Under the pieces are notes generated by a model, which saw only the letters and a list, made by a program, of their open reading frames with translations, was not told the origin of the DNA and searched no databases. The position numbers were made by a program, and so were the translations under genes. From positions 62,001-126,000 of the forward strand of contig JAPHSS010000014.1 of the NCBI GenBank assembly GCA_026195255.1: DNA of 64,000 nucleotides, read 5' to 3'. Origin of the DNA: Gammaproteobacteria bacterium. GTDB taxonomy: Bacteria > Pseudomonadota > Gammaproteobacteria > SZUA-229. Shown piece by piece: positions 1 through 6,977 of this stretch. Each line of letters begins with the position of its first letter. Positions within the stretch are counted from its first letter, which is position 1.

Positions 1-1
1 G

Positions 2-388
2 GAGCTGGTGTTGGCACAAAGTGCTAATGAGTCAGCCTGGGGACAGTCTCGTTTTGCTGCTATGGGGAGTAATTTTTTTGGTCAATGGTGTTATAAAAAA
101 GGTTGCGGCCTTGTGCCTAAAAAACGAGACAAGGGAACTAAACATGAGGTTGCAAAATTCACTAGTGTGAATAAATCTGTGCGTAGTTATATTAAAAATA
201 TCAATACCGGGCGTGTTTATGCGCCCTTAAGAAAGATTCGTAAGCAAAACCGGGCAGCGGGTAAAAAACCGGATGCTATTGCTCAGGCAGGAGGGTTAGT
301 TAGATATTCTCAACGTCGTGAGGCTTACGTAAAAGAGATTAGAGCCATGATTCGTTACAATAAAAAGCTCATGCTGGTATCTAATTGA
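2..388 (+). CDS. Bax-like peptidoglycan glucosaminidase, 5' end outside window
   Basis: Only the C-terminal ~128 residues are present; the frame is open to the first base, so the start lies upstream. Visible are A-N-E-S-A-W-G with R-F-A nearby, N-F-F-G-Q-W-C, the G-C-G-L-V-P segment and H-E-V-A-K-F, followed by an R-R-E-A-Y-V-K-E-I C-terminal helix. This is the signature of the Bax/mannosyl-glycoprotein endo-beta-N-acetylglucosaminidase family (GH73-like), which cleaves glycan strands of peptidoglycan in the envelope. The N-E-S segment carries the Glu expected of the catalytic region. It ends 7 bases before pncC, so the two may be co-transcribed. Substrate and signal peptide cannot be judged. 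Confidence 0.82.
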   Translation, partial: ELVLAQSANESAWGQSRFAAMGSNFFGQWCYKKGCGLVPKKRDKGTKHEVAKFTSVNKSVRSYIKNINTGRVYAPLRKIRKQNRAAGKKPDAIAQAGGLVRYSQRREAYVKEIRAMIRYNKKLMLVSN

Positions 389-395
389 TAGATTT

Positions 396-902
396 ATGAC
401 TGAAACTGAATTTTCGAAAAGTATAAAGCAGTTAATTTCAGCGATAGTGCCTGAGTTAATAAAGCAGAAGCGCATAGTTGCTTCTGCTGAATCCTGTAGT
501 GGAGGCTGGGTAGCCAAATCAGCAACCGATTTTGCTGGAAGTTCAGACTGGTTTGACAGTGCTATTGTAACGTATAGTAATAAATCTAAAGTTGAGTTGC
601 TTGGTGTTCAGCAATCTACTTTAGATGTTAATGGTGCAGTAAGTCAGCCAGTTGTTAAAGAAATGGTATTAGGTTTGCTTGATCGCTGTAATGCTAATAT
701 CGGTGTATCGATTAGTGGTATAGCGGGTCCCGGTGGTGGTAGTGATGACAAACCGGTGGGTACGGTCTGGCTTGCCTGGGCAACACCTGGTGTATTAATT
801 GAAGCAGCTCGCTTTAAGTTTAAAGGTGATCGTAATCAGGTTAGAATGCAGGCAGTTGTTGAAGCTTTTAAGGGTATTCAACGGATATTGAAAAATAAAT
901 GA
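396..902 (+). CDS. pncC: Nicotinamide-nucleotide amidohydrolase (CinA C-terminal domain)
   Basis: 168 residues, the normal size for stand-alone PncC/CinA-C proteins. It carries V-A-S-A-E-S-C-S-G-G near residues 28-37, V-T-Y-S-N, and S-G-I-A-G-P-G-G-G followed by K-P-V-G-T-V-W, the core motifs of the family. PncC deamidates NMN to nicotinic acid mononucleotide in the pyridine nucleotide salvage cycle, in the cytoplasm. In many gammaproteobacteria pncC lies just upstream of recA; here thpR, a PEP-CTERM gene, a CBS protein and a WYL regulator have come between. The ATG at 396 has no clear Shine-Dalgarno and follows the previous stop by 7 bases, suggesting coupling. Confidence 0.93.
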   Translation: MTETEFSKSIKQLISAIVPELIKQKRIVASAESCSGGWVAKSATDFAGSSDWFDSAIVTYSNKSKVELLGVQQSTLDVNGAVSQPVVKEMVLGLLDRCNANIGVSISGIAGPGGGSDDKPVGTVWLAWATPGVLIEAARFKFKGDRNQVRMQAVVEAFKGIQRILKNK

Positions 903-1093
903 AAATATAATGAAACGGTAGTTATGATTACATTAATTCAGTAATATTTTTCTAAGTCGGCAAAAAACCAAATAAAATTGCAGTCAGTTGTGATGAAGAT
1001 AGTGCAAGAATATAAATAAACGTAGACAGATGAATTTCCTCCACACACTAAACGGAAAGCGTATTAGAAAAACGAATCTAGATCTGGTTTATA

Positions 1094-1618
1094 ATGGCTG
1101 ATACAAAACGCCTATTCTTTGCTCTATGGCCTGATGATACAATCAGAAATGAAATATCTCAAACTTTTCTGTGCTCGGCCTATTCTAAAGCGGAAGGCCA
1201 GCGGTATAACTTTCAAAATTTGCATTTAACGTTGCATTTTTTAGGCAATGCTTCTGAAGAACAGTATTCGTGTTTTTTAGAGGCAGCTGAAAAAGTAAAA
1301 TTTACTGAGTTTACTTTGAGTTTAGATAAGTTCAGTGTTTTTGAAAAAGCCAAAGTTTTCTGGTTGGGTGTAAGTGATATACCAGCAGAATTAAAACAAT
1401 TGCATTATGAGCTTGGAGAGGTTCTAACTCACTGTGGTTACAAAGGTGATGATCGTATTTACACACCCCATGTAACATTGATGCGTAAAATAAAACATTT
1501 CGTGGTTGAAAAAAAAGCACGCGAGGTCAGTTGGCCGATTAGTCAGTTTGCGCTGGTTGAATCAGTTACTGAAAACGGTGCTATATTATATAAACCAGTT
1601 AAATTTTATAATACCTAA
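1094..1618 (+). CDS. thpR: RNA 2',3'-cyclic phosphodiesterase (LigT/2H family)
   Basis: 174 residues. The two tetrapeptides that define the 2H phosphoesterase superfamily are both intact: H-L-T-L at residues 44-47 and H-V-T-L at 126-129, spaced as in LigT/ThpR. The N-terminal R-L-F-F-A-L-W-P is also typical. The family hydrolyses 2',3'-cyclic phosphodiester ends of RNA, and some members ligate tRNA halves in vitro; the in vivo role is uncertain. About 190 bases separate it from pncC, so it probably has its own promoter, although I see no strong -35/-10 pair. It is followed by a bidirectional terminator. Confidence 0.9.
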   Translation: MADTKRLFFALWPDDTIRNEISQTFLCSAYSKAEGQRYNFQNLHLTLHFLGNASEEQYSCFLEAAEKVKFTEFTLSLDKFSVFEKAKVFWLGVSDIPAELKQLHYELGEVLTHCGYKGDDRIYTPHVTLMRKIKHFVVEKKAREVSWPISQFALVESVTENGAILYKPVKFYNT

Positions 1619-1778
1619 TATTTTTTGCAGGGGTTTACTTAAAGTGTTGAAAAGTTAAAAGCAAAAAGGGGGGGCGCTAAAGTTAATTAGCTGTACATCA
1701 AACAGCCTGAATAGTCAGAAACAGAAGAACCCGTAAATTAGTCTTAATAGTCTTTCTCGCAGATATTTACTACTGCAT

Positions 1779-1818
1779 AAAAAAGCCCCAACCTATACAG
1801 GAATGGGGCGTTCGTTTT
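1779..1818. terminator. Bidirectional intrinsic terminator
   Basis: GCCCCA (1785-1790) pairs with TGGGGC (1804-1809). An A-run stands on the left (1779-1784) and a T-rich stretch on the right, so it can end thpR (+) and the convergent PEP-CTERM gene (-). Confidence 0.75.
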
Positions 1819-1898
1819 CTCAAGGCATAACATCTACAGATTTAAGTTAATCTCTGGACTAAAACGTCGTCTTTAAATTGGAGGCATTGATTAACTTA

Positions 1899-2591
1899 TT
1901 AAGCTTTTTTACGTCTTGCTATTCCAGCTAAACCAATTAACCCTGAGCCGAATAACCAGACAGCTGCTGGCACTGGTATAACAGTAGTAACAGACATACC
2001 CAGACTAGATCCAGTCAGCGTTTGGTTTATTGTAGCTGTGCTTCCCGCATCAGGACTTGTGGCATATAACAAAGTACTTAATGTTAACTGAATGCTATTT
2101 GTACTGTCCCACATACCTGTGGTCATGTCATAACTTAACTCACCCTGCCAGCTGTTTTCACCCGGTATAGATAAATCAGTTATATTCAGGTAACTTGTTT
2201 GTTGTGTGAAAATATTATCTGAATCCATTACACGAATTGAACTTGAAACATCAACCGTACCATTACCTGTCGTGTTATATGTGCCACCTTCTATAATACC
2301 AACACTTGAAAAACTATAACCGTCTTTAGCAGTTACAAATACTGAGCCAGTATTTGAAAATAGAGTTGTTCCATCACCATTCAAGGCACTTGCTTCAAAT
2401 GTTGAGGGTGTTGCGAAAATGGTATCTCCACTTATCTGCATTGTGCCGTAGGCAAGAGTGCCTGTATCCGCGTCATCATAATAGAAATCAACAGTATTTC
2501 CCGAGCCAATATGAACAATTGCAGAATTAGCGATAGCTGGCGATAACATGGCAAGAATAAGTGATGTTTTTACAAAATATGAGCTTTTCAT
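1899..2591 (-). CDS. PEP-CTERM (VPxPAA-type) sorted surface protein
   Basis: 230 residues. An N-terminal signal peptide (K-S-S-Y-F-V-K-T then a hydrophobic run ending near I-A-N-S-A) is followed by a Gly/Ser/Thr-rich secreted body of no recognised family and a C-terminal sorting signal: V-P-V-P-A-A-V-W-L-F, a hydrophobic helix and the basic tail A-R-R-K-K-A. This tripartite tail is what exosortases recognise; the protein is expected to be processed at the inner membrane and released into or attached to the EPS matrix. It stands far from the EPS locus, as PEP-CTERM genes usually do. A sigma-54-like promoter lies about 60 bases upstream. Ligand or function is unknown. Confidence 0.87.
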   Translation of the reverse strand: MKSSYFVKTSLILAMLSPAIANSAIVHIGSGNTVDFYYDDADTGTLAYGTMQISGDTIFATPSTFEASALNGDGTTLFSNTGSVFVTAKDGYSFSSVGIIEGGTYNTTGNGTVDVSSSIRVMDSDNIFTQQTSYLNITDLSIPGENSWQGELSYDMTTGMWDSTNSIQLTLSTLLYATSPDAGSTATINQTLTGSSLGMSVTTVIPVPAAVWLFGSGLIGLAGIARRKKA

Positions 2592-2648
2592 TTGTTATGA
2601 ATCCCTTTAAGCCTGAATTTATCATTAATTTATTTATTAATTAACTTC

Positions 2649-2667
2649 AAGCAAAAAACACACCAAT
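2649..2667 (-). promoter_or_regulatory. Candidate sigma-54 (RpoN) promoter of the PEP-CTERM gene
   Basis: On the minus strand the sequence reads TTGGTGTGTTTTTTGCTT. It has the invariant GG-N10-GC geometry (GG at 2664-2663, GC at 2652-2651) and matches the consensus TTGGCACG-N4-TTGC at most informative positions. It sits about 60 bases before the ATG. RpoN control of PEP-CTERM genes through PrsK/PrsR is known in XrtA organisms; its use here is inferred. Confidence 0.68.
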
Positions 2668-2708
2668 AATTGTAACTATTTGATTTTAAATGATTTAATT
2701 TAACTTAA

Positions 2709-2724
2709 TCATCTGAATAGGTGA
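2709..2724. promoter_or_regulatory. Candidate enhancer-binding (UAS) site, TCATCTGAATAGGTGA
   Basis: Imperfect palindrome about 50 bases upstream of the -24/-12 element. It matches 13 of 16 bases of the palindrome upstream of the other PEP-CTERM gene (41549-41564). Shared geometry is TCAYC-N5-RGGTGA. It is a plausible binding site for a sigma-54 activator of the PrsR type. Confidence 0.5.
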
Positions 2725-3256
2725 TTGACTATACAAAGTGTATATTATCCCGACTATTGCCCTGTGTTTATATCAGGAATGAAGGATTATTTAAAATAAA
2801 ATCAAAAGGTTATTGTTTTTTGCGTTTTCATAAAAACACAATCGATTGTCGTTTTACCAGTGATATATCCCTTTAAACCTGACGGCTTTTGAAGAACTTG
2901 ATTTGCATGGTGGGGTTTATAGGCAAATTACATTTTACTATCTGAATTTTAGCATTAAAGCGTTGTATCGACCGATTAAGTGCCTGGACTAATGACAAGC
3001 TTCATACTTGATGTAGGTTGTTTTTATGGATGTGTAAGTTAATCCAACACTATTTGACTGTCTATTATGGGTAAGTTTACACTTTTCAAGCGAGAAATTC
3101 CGTTAACGGCTAACGGCTGGGAGGCCCACTCAATGTGTAATCAGACATTAGGCATACTGCTAGAGTGGTGAATTTCTTCTCATCTATGGTCGGTGTGTTT
3201 TCTGTGGGGTTTTTGATTCTGCTCCTGTAAGGCGATATGTTGGGGAAATTGAAATG
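2725..3256. other. Intergenic stretch without recognisable gene
   Basis: Between the UAS of the PEP-CTERM gene and the end of the CBS-domain gene I see no open frame with a family signature, no tRNA and no strong terminator. The short AACGGCTAACGGCT direct repeat near 3106-3120 is the only notable structure. Confidence 0.5.
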
Positions 3257-3679
3257 TTATGCCAGTTTGTTTATAGTTATAAAAAAATTTATTAGATCTT
3301 TCCGGCTAACAATGCCACACAGCTTATTATCAGCATCTACAATAACAATTCGACCTACACGTTTCCTGATTATAGTGAATAGAGCTTTTTTAACAGGCGT
3401 TTCAGGATTCAGTTTAATGACATCTTTTTCGACCTTAATAATCAGGGGTAATTCACCTAGTTTTAAATGTAGTTTACCTGCCGCAACCTCTGTAATTATA
3501 TCGAGTGTTGAAACAATGCCGATAACATTCTGTTCAAAATCAACCACGGGAAAGCCGGTTACATTTTTTTCTTTTGCCAGTTTCAATACTTTATTAACCG
3601 TTGTGTTTAACGTTACACTCATAACGGGTGAGGTCATAATGTCTTTAATTAGAGTTGATTGATCAACAGATTCTGTCAT
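3257..3679 (-). CDS. Tandem CBS-domain protein
   Basis: 140 residues comprising two CBS repeats: I-K-D-I-M-T-S-P-V with the following V-T-G-F-P-V-V-D and G-I-V-S-T-L-D-I, then a second block with G-R-I-V-I-V-D-A-D and G-I-V-S-R-K-D-L. CBS pairs bind adenine nucleotides such as AMP, ATP or c-di-AMP and act as energy or ligand sensors; no effector domain is fused here, so it probably acts on a partner. I chose the ATG at 3679 because a GGA-containing ribosome site lies about 9 bases before it; an ATG 7 codons further upstream is possible. It is monocistronic by its surroundings. Confidence 0.8.
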   Translation of the reverse strand: MTESVDQSTLIKDIMTSPVMSVTLNTTVNKVLKLAKEKNVTGFPVVDFEQNVIGIVSTLDIITEVAAGKLHLKLGELPLIIKVEKDVIKLNPETPVKKALFTIIRKRVGRIVIVDADNKLCGIVSRKDLINFFITINKLA

Positions 3680-4183
3680 TTTGATATCCGTGCATACCAT
3701 AAAAAATAGTTACAATTTGGTGATCAGAGAATGTGCCTAAAGCTTCTTCCTGGTTAGTACAGTCATATTGGAGCTCTTTAGCGTCACAAATTCCTGCGTC
3801 TAATAGTTAAAAACTACAGACTTTAGTTAGATATACAGCTTTATATTACATTCTTAAAATTAATCACTTTATGAATTATATAGTACAAAAGCACGTCACC
3901 AGACAAATTAGGTGCTGATCAGGTTTCTATTTAACGCATTTTACGCAACGCGAATATTCATAGATAATATTCTGAATGCCTGCTCAGGTCGTAAGTTGTC
4001 ATTGAATAAGTCTGAAAACTGTAAGATTGTCCTGACTACGTCCGTCTGTTGTCAGCGTGATAGAGCTGGCCTGGTCATTGATACCTGGTTATTCTGAAAT
4101 TGGCTATTGGCCAGTTTTTTGTGTTAGCTACATGGGGGTAATCTTAACTAGTGGTCAATTGTGGGTTGCAGTCACCTATGTAG
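3680..4183. other. Intergenic stretch with a weak terminator and an inverted repeat
   Basis: No convincing gene. At 4097-4120, AAATTGGC and GCCAGTTT form a stem (7 of 8 pairs) followed by a T-run, a possible plus-strand terminator. TAGCTACAT (4125-4133) and ATGTAGCTA (4178-4186) form a 9-bp inverted repeat whose right arm covers the stop codon of the WYL gene; it may end that minus-strand transcript, although it lacks a T-tail. Confidence 0.45.
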
Positions 4184-5077
4184 CTACATAAAAGCCCAGC
4201 CCGCGAAAGGCTCTATTTCATCTCTATTGCTTACAATTAACTGATATGCGTTCGGGTTTAATGAAAAATCTGAAGTCGTATCCACTTTCATCTGTTGTAA
4301 TAAGTAGCCGACTAACGAGCGCCTAACCTGTAGTTCTATAATGCCGTCTAACATATTGTAGTCATAACTCAGTGCCAGGTGTTGTTTGTCTGATAGTGCA
4401 GGGTGTGCTTGCAGTTTTAATGTGATTAACTCCATCCAGTCGTCATCATAGTTCTGGCTGGATTCTGCTTCCAGTTCGAGTTTTTCTGCTTCAGTAAAAC
4501 GCGATAATACGAAGTCTCTAAAATCATAATGCTCATGATCATAAGCGCGCACATGCCAGCGCAAACCATTATTGACCAGTGCATGGGGTTCTATAATTCT
4601 GCTTTGCTGTGTTATTTCTCGTTGACTTAATGAATGATAGTTAACTTTCAACTGGCTTTTGTTTTTCATTGCGCGAATGAGCTGGGCTAAAACGGCTTTT
4701 TTGGGCAGGCGAACCGGAAAGGGCATTTCTTCTACGCTTATGCCATAAATCGGCTCATTACCAGACGGGTTATCTATTGATAACAGGTTCTGGGCAAACA
4801 TTTTAAGAACGCTTTGTGGGCTTAAGTCTGCAAATACTTCATCAAATTTGTCGCTGGGTACAAAGCTAAACAGGCTAGGGTTGTATTCAAGGTTATGCGG
4901 TGCGAGATCGTTGTATAACTTAAGGTCTTTGGTAGCGGCCGGGTCAGAAATGCCATATGCCTTTGCCAGCATGCTGCGACTAATGTGGCCATTGTAATAA
5001 GCCATTATTTCTATGAATTGTAATCGCTGACGAGTCGCAAATTTAATCTCGTGCAGCATTTTTATATTATCAGCCAT
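4184..5077 (-). CDS. WYL-domain transcriptional regulator, BrxR/CapW-like
   Basis: 297 residues in the BrxR/CapW order: an N-terminal winged helix-turn-helix (about 10-70, with R-Q-R-L-Q-F-I-E and Y-G-I-S-D-P-A-A-T-K-D-L), a WYL domain (about 123-200, with V-N-Y and R-W-H-V-R-A-Y-D then F-R-D-F-V-L-S-R) and a C-terminal WCX-like extension. These dimeric repressors or activators sense nucleic acid ligands, apparently single-stranded DNA in characterised members, and control phage-defence operons (BREX, CBASS) or DNA-damage genes. No defence operon is here; instead it is divergent from recA, with one perfect palindrome between them. Autoregulation and control of recA are inferred from that layout. 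Function beyond this is unknown. Confidence 0.85.
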   Translation of the reverse strand: MADNIKMLHEIKFATRQRLQFIEIMAYYNGHISRSMLAKAYGISDPAATKDLKLYNDLAPHNLEYNPSLFSFVPSDKFDEVFADLSPQSVLKMFAQNLLSIDNPSGNEPIYGISVEEMPFPVRLPKKAVLAQLIRAMKNKSQLKVNYHSLSQREITQQSRIIEPHALVNNGLRWHVRAYDHEHYDFRDFVLSRFTEAEKLELEAESSQNYDDDWMELITLKLQAHPALSDKQHLALSYDYNMLDGIIELQVRRSLVGYLLQQMKVDTTSDFSLNPNAYQLIVSNRDEIEPFAGWAFM

Positions 5078-5091
5078 GATTCTCTCTTGAT

Positions 5092-5120
5092 TTTACAGCG
5101 CTACTGTTTGTTGCTGTAAA
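5092..5120. promoter_or_regulatory. Inverted repeat in the WYL gene leader
   Basis: TTTACAGC (5092-5099) and GCTGTAAA (5113-5120) are perfect 8-bp arms separated by 13 bases, just upstream of the WYL start codon. It could be a second operator or a leader stem-loop. It is not a LexA box: the arm order and spacing are wrong. Confidence 0.4.
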
Positions 5121-5141
5121 GGTAAATTCTTATTGATGGTA

Positions 5142-5170
5142 AATATAGTATACCTAATACTTTTTATCAA
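5142..5170 (-). promoter_or_regulatory. Sigma-70-type promoter for the WYL regulator
   Basis: On the minus strand TTGATA (5170-5165), a 17-base spacer and TATATT (5147-5142). The -35 lies inside the 31-bp palindrome, so a protein bound there would block it. Confidence 0.6.
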
Positions 5171-5186
5171 CATGATAAAAAGTATT
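5156..5186. promoter_or_regulatory. 31-bp perfect palindrome, candidate WYL operator between regulator and recA
   Basis: Arms AATACTTTTTATCA (5156-5169) and TGATAAAAAGTATT (5173-5186) are perfect 14-bp inverted repeats around the 3-base centre ACA. The palindrome covers the -35 of the WYL promoter and the first two bases of the recA -35. Long, nearly perfect palindromes upstream of their own gene are the rule for BrxR/CapW regulators. Confidence 0.8.
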
Positions 5187-5213
5187 GACATAATAAAATG
5201 TATCCACTAATCT
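5185..5213 (+). promoter_or_regulatory. Sigma-70 promoter of recA
   Basis: Consensus TTGACA (5185-5190), a 17-base spacer, TAATCT (5208-5213). The -35 abuts and overlaps the palindrome. No CTGT-N8-ACAG LexA site is found in the whole 5078-5287 interval. Confidence 0.72.
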
Positions 5214-5287
5214 ACAACTATACCGCAGCGCAATAACGCGTTATGCAAAGAATAGTGATAACTAAATTAACGATTAGGGGAATAAAA

Positions 5288-6370
5288 ATGGATGACAACA
5301 AGAAAAAAGCATTGAGTGCAGCATTAAGTCAGATCGAAAAGCAGTTTGGTAAAGGTTCTGTTATGCGCATGGGTGATGACGTGAATGTAAATATAGAGGC
5401 TATATCGACAGGTTCTATTGCACTGGATGTTGCGCTGGGCATAGGTGGTTTGCCTAAAGGGCGTGTTGTTGAAATCTATGGGCCTGAATCATCGGGTAAA
5501 ACAACTCTGACTTTGCAGGTTATTGCTGAGGCGCAAAAGGCGGGTGGTACCTGTGCGTTTGTTGATGCTGAGCATGCGCTTGATCCAAGTTATGCTGAAA
5601 AGCTGGGTGTTAATGTTGATGAGTTGCTGGTTTCTCAGCCTGATACAGGTGAGCAGGCGCTGGAAATTACAGACATGCTGGTTCGTTCTGGTGCGGTGAG
5701 TGTGCTGGTTATTGACTCGGTTGCTGCGTTAACACCTAAAGCTGAAATTGAAGGTGATATGGGTGACTCTCATATGGGGCTTCAGGCCCGTTTACTGAGT
5801 CAGGCATTGCGTAAGTTAACGGCTAATATAAAACGTTCTAATACGCTGGTTATTTTTATCAACCAGTTGCGTATGAAAATTGGTGTTATGTTTGGTAATC
5901 CTGAAACGACAACCGGTGGTAATGCGCTTAAATTCTATTCATCTGTACGTCTTGATATTCGTCGAATCGGTGCAATCAAACGAGGTGAGGAAATTATTGG
6001 TAACGAAACCAAGGTCAAGGTGGTGAAGAATAAAGTAGCGCCGCCGTTTAAAACCGTAAACTTCGAAATACTCTACGGTGAGGGTATATCCCATGAAGGT
6101 GAAATTATAGATATGGGGGTTAACTGTAAAATTATAGATAAGGCAGGCGCCTGGTATTCATATAATGGGGACCGCATTGGTCAGGGTAAGGACAAGGTGC
6201 GTAAGTTTATGAAGGATAACCCGGCGATAGCCGATGAGATTGAGGCTAAGATTCGTACGGAATTAATGCCAAGCAAAGAAGAGATTGCCGCAGCGGCTGT
6301 GCTGGCTGAGACGGCAGAGAAAAACGAGGAAGTAGAGGTGGATATGCCGGAGCTTGCTGAAGAGAAATAA
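5288..6370 (+). CDS. recA: Recombinase RecA
   Basis: 360 residues, full length. RecA forms filaments on single-stranded DNA, catalyses strand exchange and is the co-protease for LexA. The Walker [10 protein letters not shown] is at residues 65-73, Walker B is L-V-I-D-S-V-A-A-L, and the N-G-strand [14 protein letters not shown] loop region and an acidic C-terminal tail are all present. I place the start at the ATG at 5288, with AGGGG at 5277-5280, and not 15 codons upstream, because the protein then begins M-D-D-N-K-K-K-A-L like its relatives. Regulation appears unusual: no LexA box, but a WYL-type palindrome over the -35. Confidence 0.98.
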   Translation: MDDNKKKALSAALSQIEKQFGKGSVMRMGDDVNVNIEAISTGSIALDVALGIGGLPKGRVVEIYGPESSGKTTLTLQVIAEAQKAGGTCAFVDAEHALDPSYAEKLGVNVDELLVSQPDTGEQALEITDMLVRSGAVSVLVIDSVAALTPKAEIEGDMGDSHMGLQARLLSQALRKLTANIKRSNTLVIFINQLRMKIGVMFGNPETTTGGNALKFYSSVRLDIRRIGAIKRGEEIIGNETKVKVVKNKVAPPFKTVNFEILYGEGISHEGEIIDMGVNCKIIDKAGAWYSYNGDRIGQGKDKVRKFMKDNPAIADEIEAKIRTELMPSKEEIAAAAVLAETAEKNEEVEVDMPELAEEK

Positions 6371-6375
6371 AAGCA

Positions 6376-6465
6376 TTTGACGCAGGGGCGCAGAGGCGCA
6401 GGGTTTTTATTGTATGGCTTCGCGCTTAACAGTATTTCTCTGTGCTTCTGTGTCTCTGTGTCAAA
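6376..6465 (+). promoter_or_regulatory. 28-bp RNA stem-loop between recA and recX
   Basis: Arms 6376-6403 and 6438-6465 pair over 28 consecutive positions in the plus-strand transcript, with a 34-base loop; seven pairs are G.U (always G in the left arm) and the rest Watson-Crick. The arms are built from CGCAGRG-like units. In E. coli a hairpin between recA and recX lowers recX expression by partial termination, and the same role is likely here. No T-run follows, so it may act by RNA stability or by masking the nearby recX ribosome site (AAGGG at 6469-6473). Confidence 0.75.
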
Positions 6466-6480
6466 ATTAAGGGTATAAAT

Positions 6481-6930
6481 ATGTCTCGTTCAATTAATGA
6501 AGTGGCCATTGCTGCATTATCGCGAAGGGAGCATTCGGTTCTGGAGATTCGTCGAAAATTAAAGTTAAAAAGCTTTGAAGAAGACGAAATCGGAATCTGT
6601 ATTGAAAAGTTAATTAATAATAATTTGCTCTCGGAAGAGCGTTTTACTGAAAGTTATATTAATATGCGCAAGCGGCGTGGTTATGGTCCCGGGCGAATCG
6701 CTCAGGAGTTGCGTGAAAGAGGTGTTGATGAATCCCTGTTTGGTGATTATCTGGATAAAAACAATCCGGACTGGCAGCAGGTTATGCTTCGTCAATACTG
6801 TAAAAAATATGGAAATAATCAGGCGGCTGATTATGCTGAAAAGGTAAAACGCGCCAAACATTTGCAATCCAGGGGTTTTCCTTTAGATTGGGTATTTAAA
6901 CTGGATTCTATGAGTTTAGATGAATATTAA
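6481..6930 (+). CDS. recX: Regulatory protein RecX
   Basis: 149 residues, normal for RecX, composed of three-helix repeats: A-L-S-R-R-E-H-S-V-L-E-I-R-R-K-L, then L-I-N-N-N-L-L-S-E-E-R-F-T-E-S-Y-I-N-M-R, G-Y-G-P-G-R-I-A-Q-E-L-R-E-R-G-V. RecX binds in the groove of the RecA filament and inhibits its recombinase and co-protease activity. The ATG at 6481 is preceded by AAGGG; the frame extends 13 codons upstream into the stem-loop, which is unlikely to be translated. It is in operon with recA. Confidence 0.95.
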   Translation: MSRSINEVAIAALSRREHSVLEIRRKLKLKSFEEDEIGICIEKLINNNLLSEERFTESYINMRKRRGYGPGRIAQELRERGVDESLFGDYLDKNNPDWQQVMLRQYCKKYGNNQAADYAEKVKRAKHLQSRGFPLDWVFKLDSMSLDEY

Positions 6931-6977
6931 ATTCATTTAAATCAATAATTTAATAATTAAAGTTAATGTAATTTAAT

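Noticed and set aside
3740-3800. GG-N10-GC element upstream of the CBS gene on the minus strand (sigma-54?)
   Set aside because: Only the GG/GC spacing fits; flanking bases (AGGAA, ACGCT) do not resemble TGGCA/TTGCA, and such spacing is expected by chance.
3912-4097. Plus-strand 61-codon frame (GTG start) in the CBS-WYL intergenic region
   Set aside because: No ribosome site, no recognisable features; the weak terminator at its end is not enough to support a gene.
5078-5287. LexA (SOS) box in front of recA
   Set aside because: No CTGT-N8-ACAG or near match in the interval; the TTTACAGC/GCTGTAAA pair has the wrong arm order and a 13-base gap.
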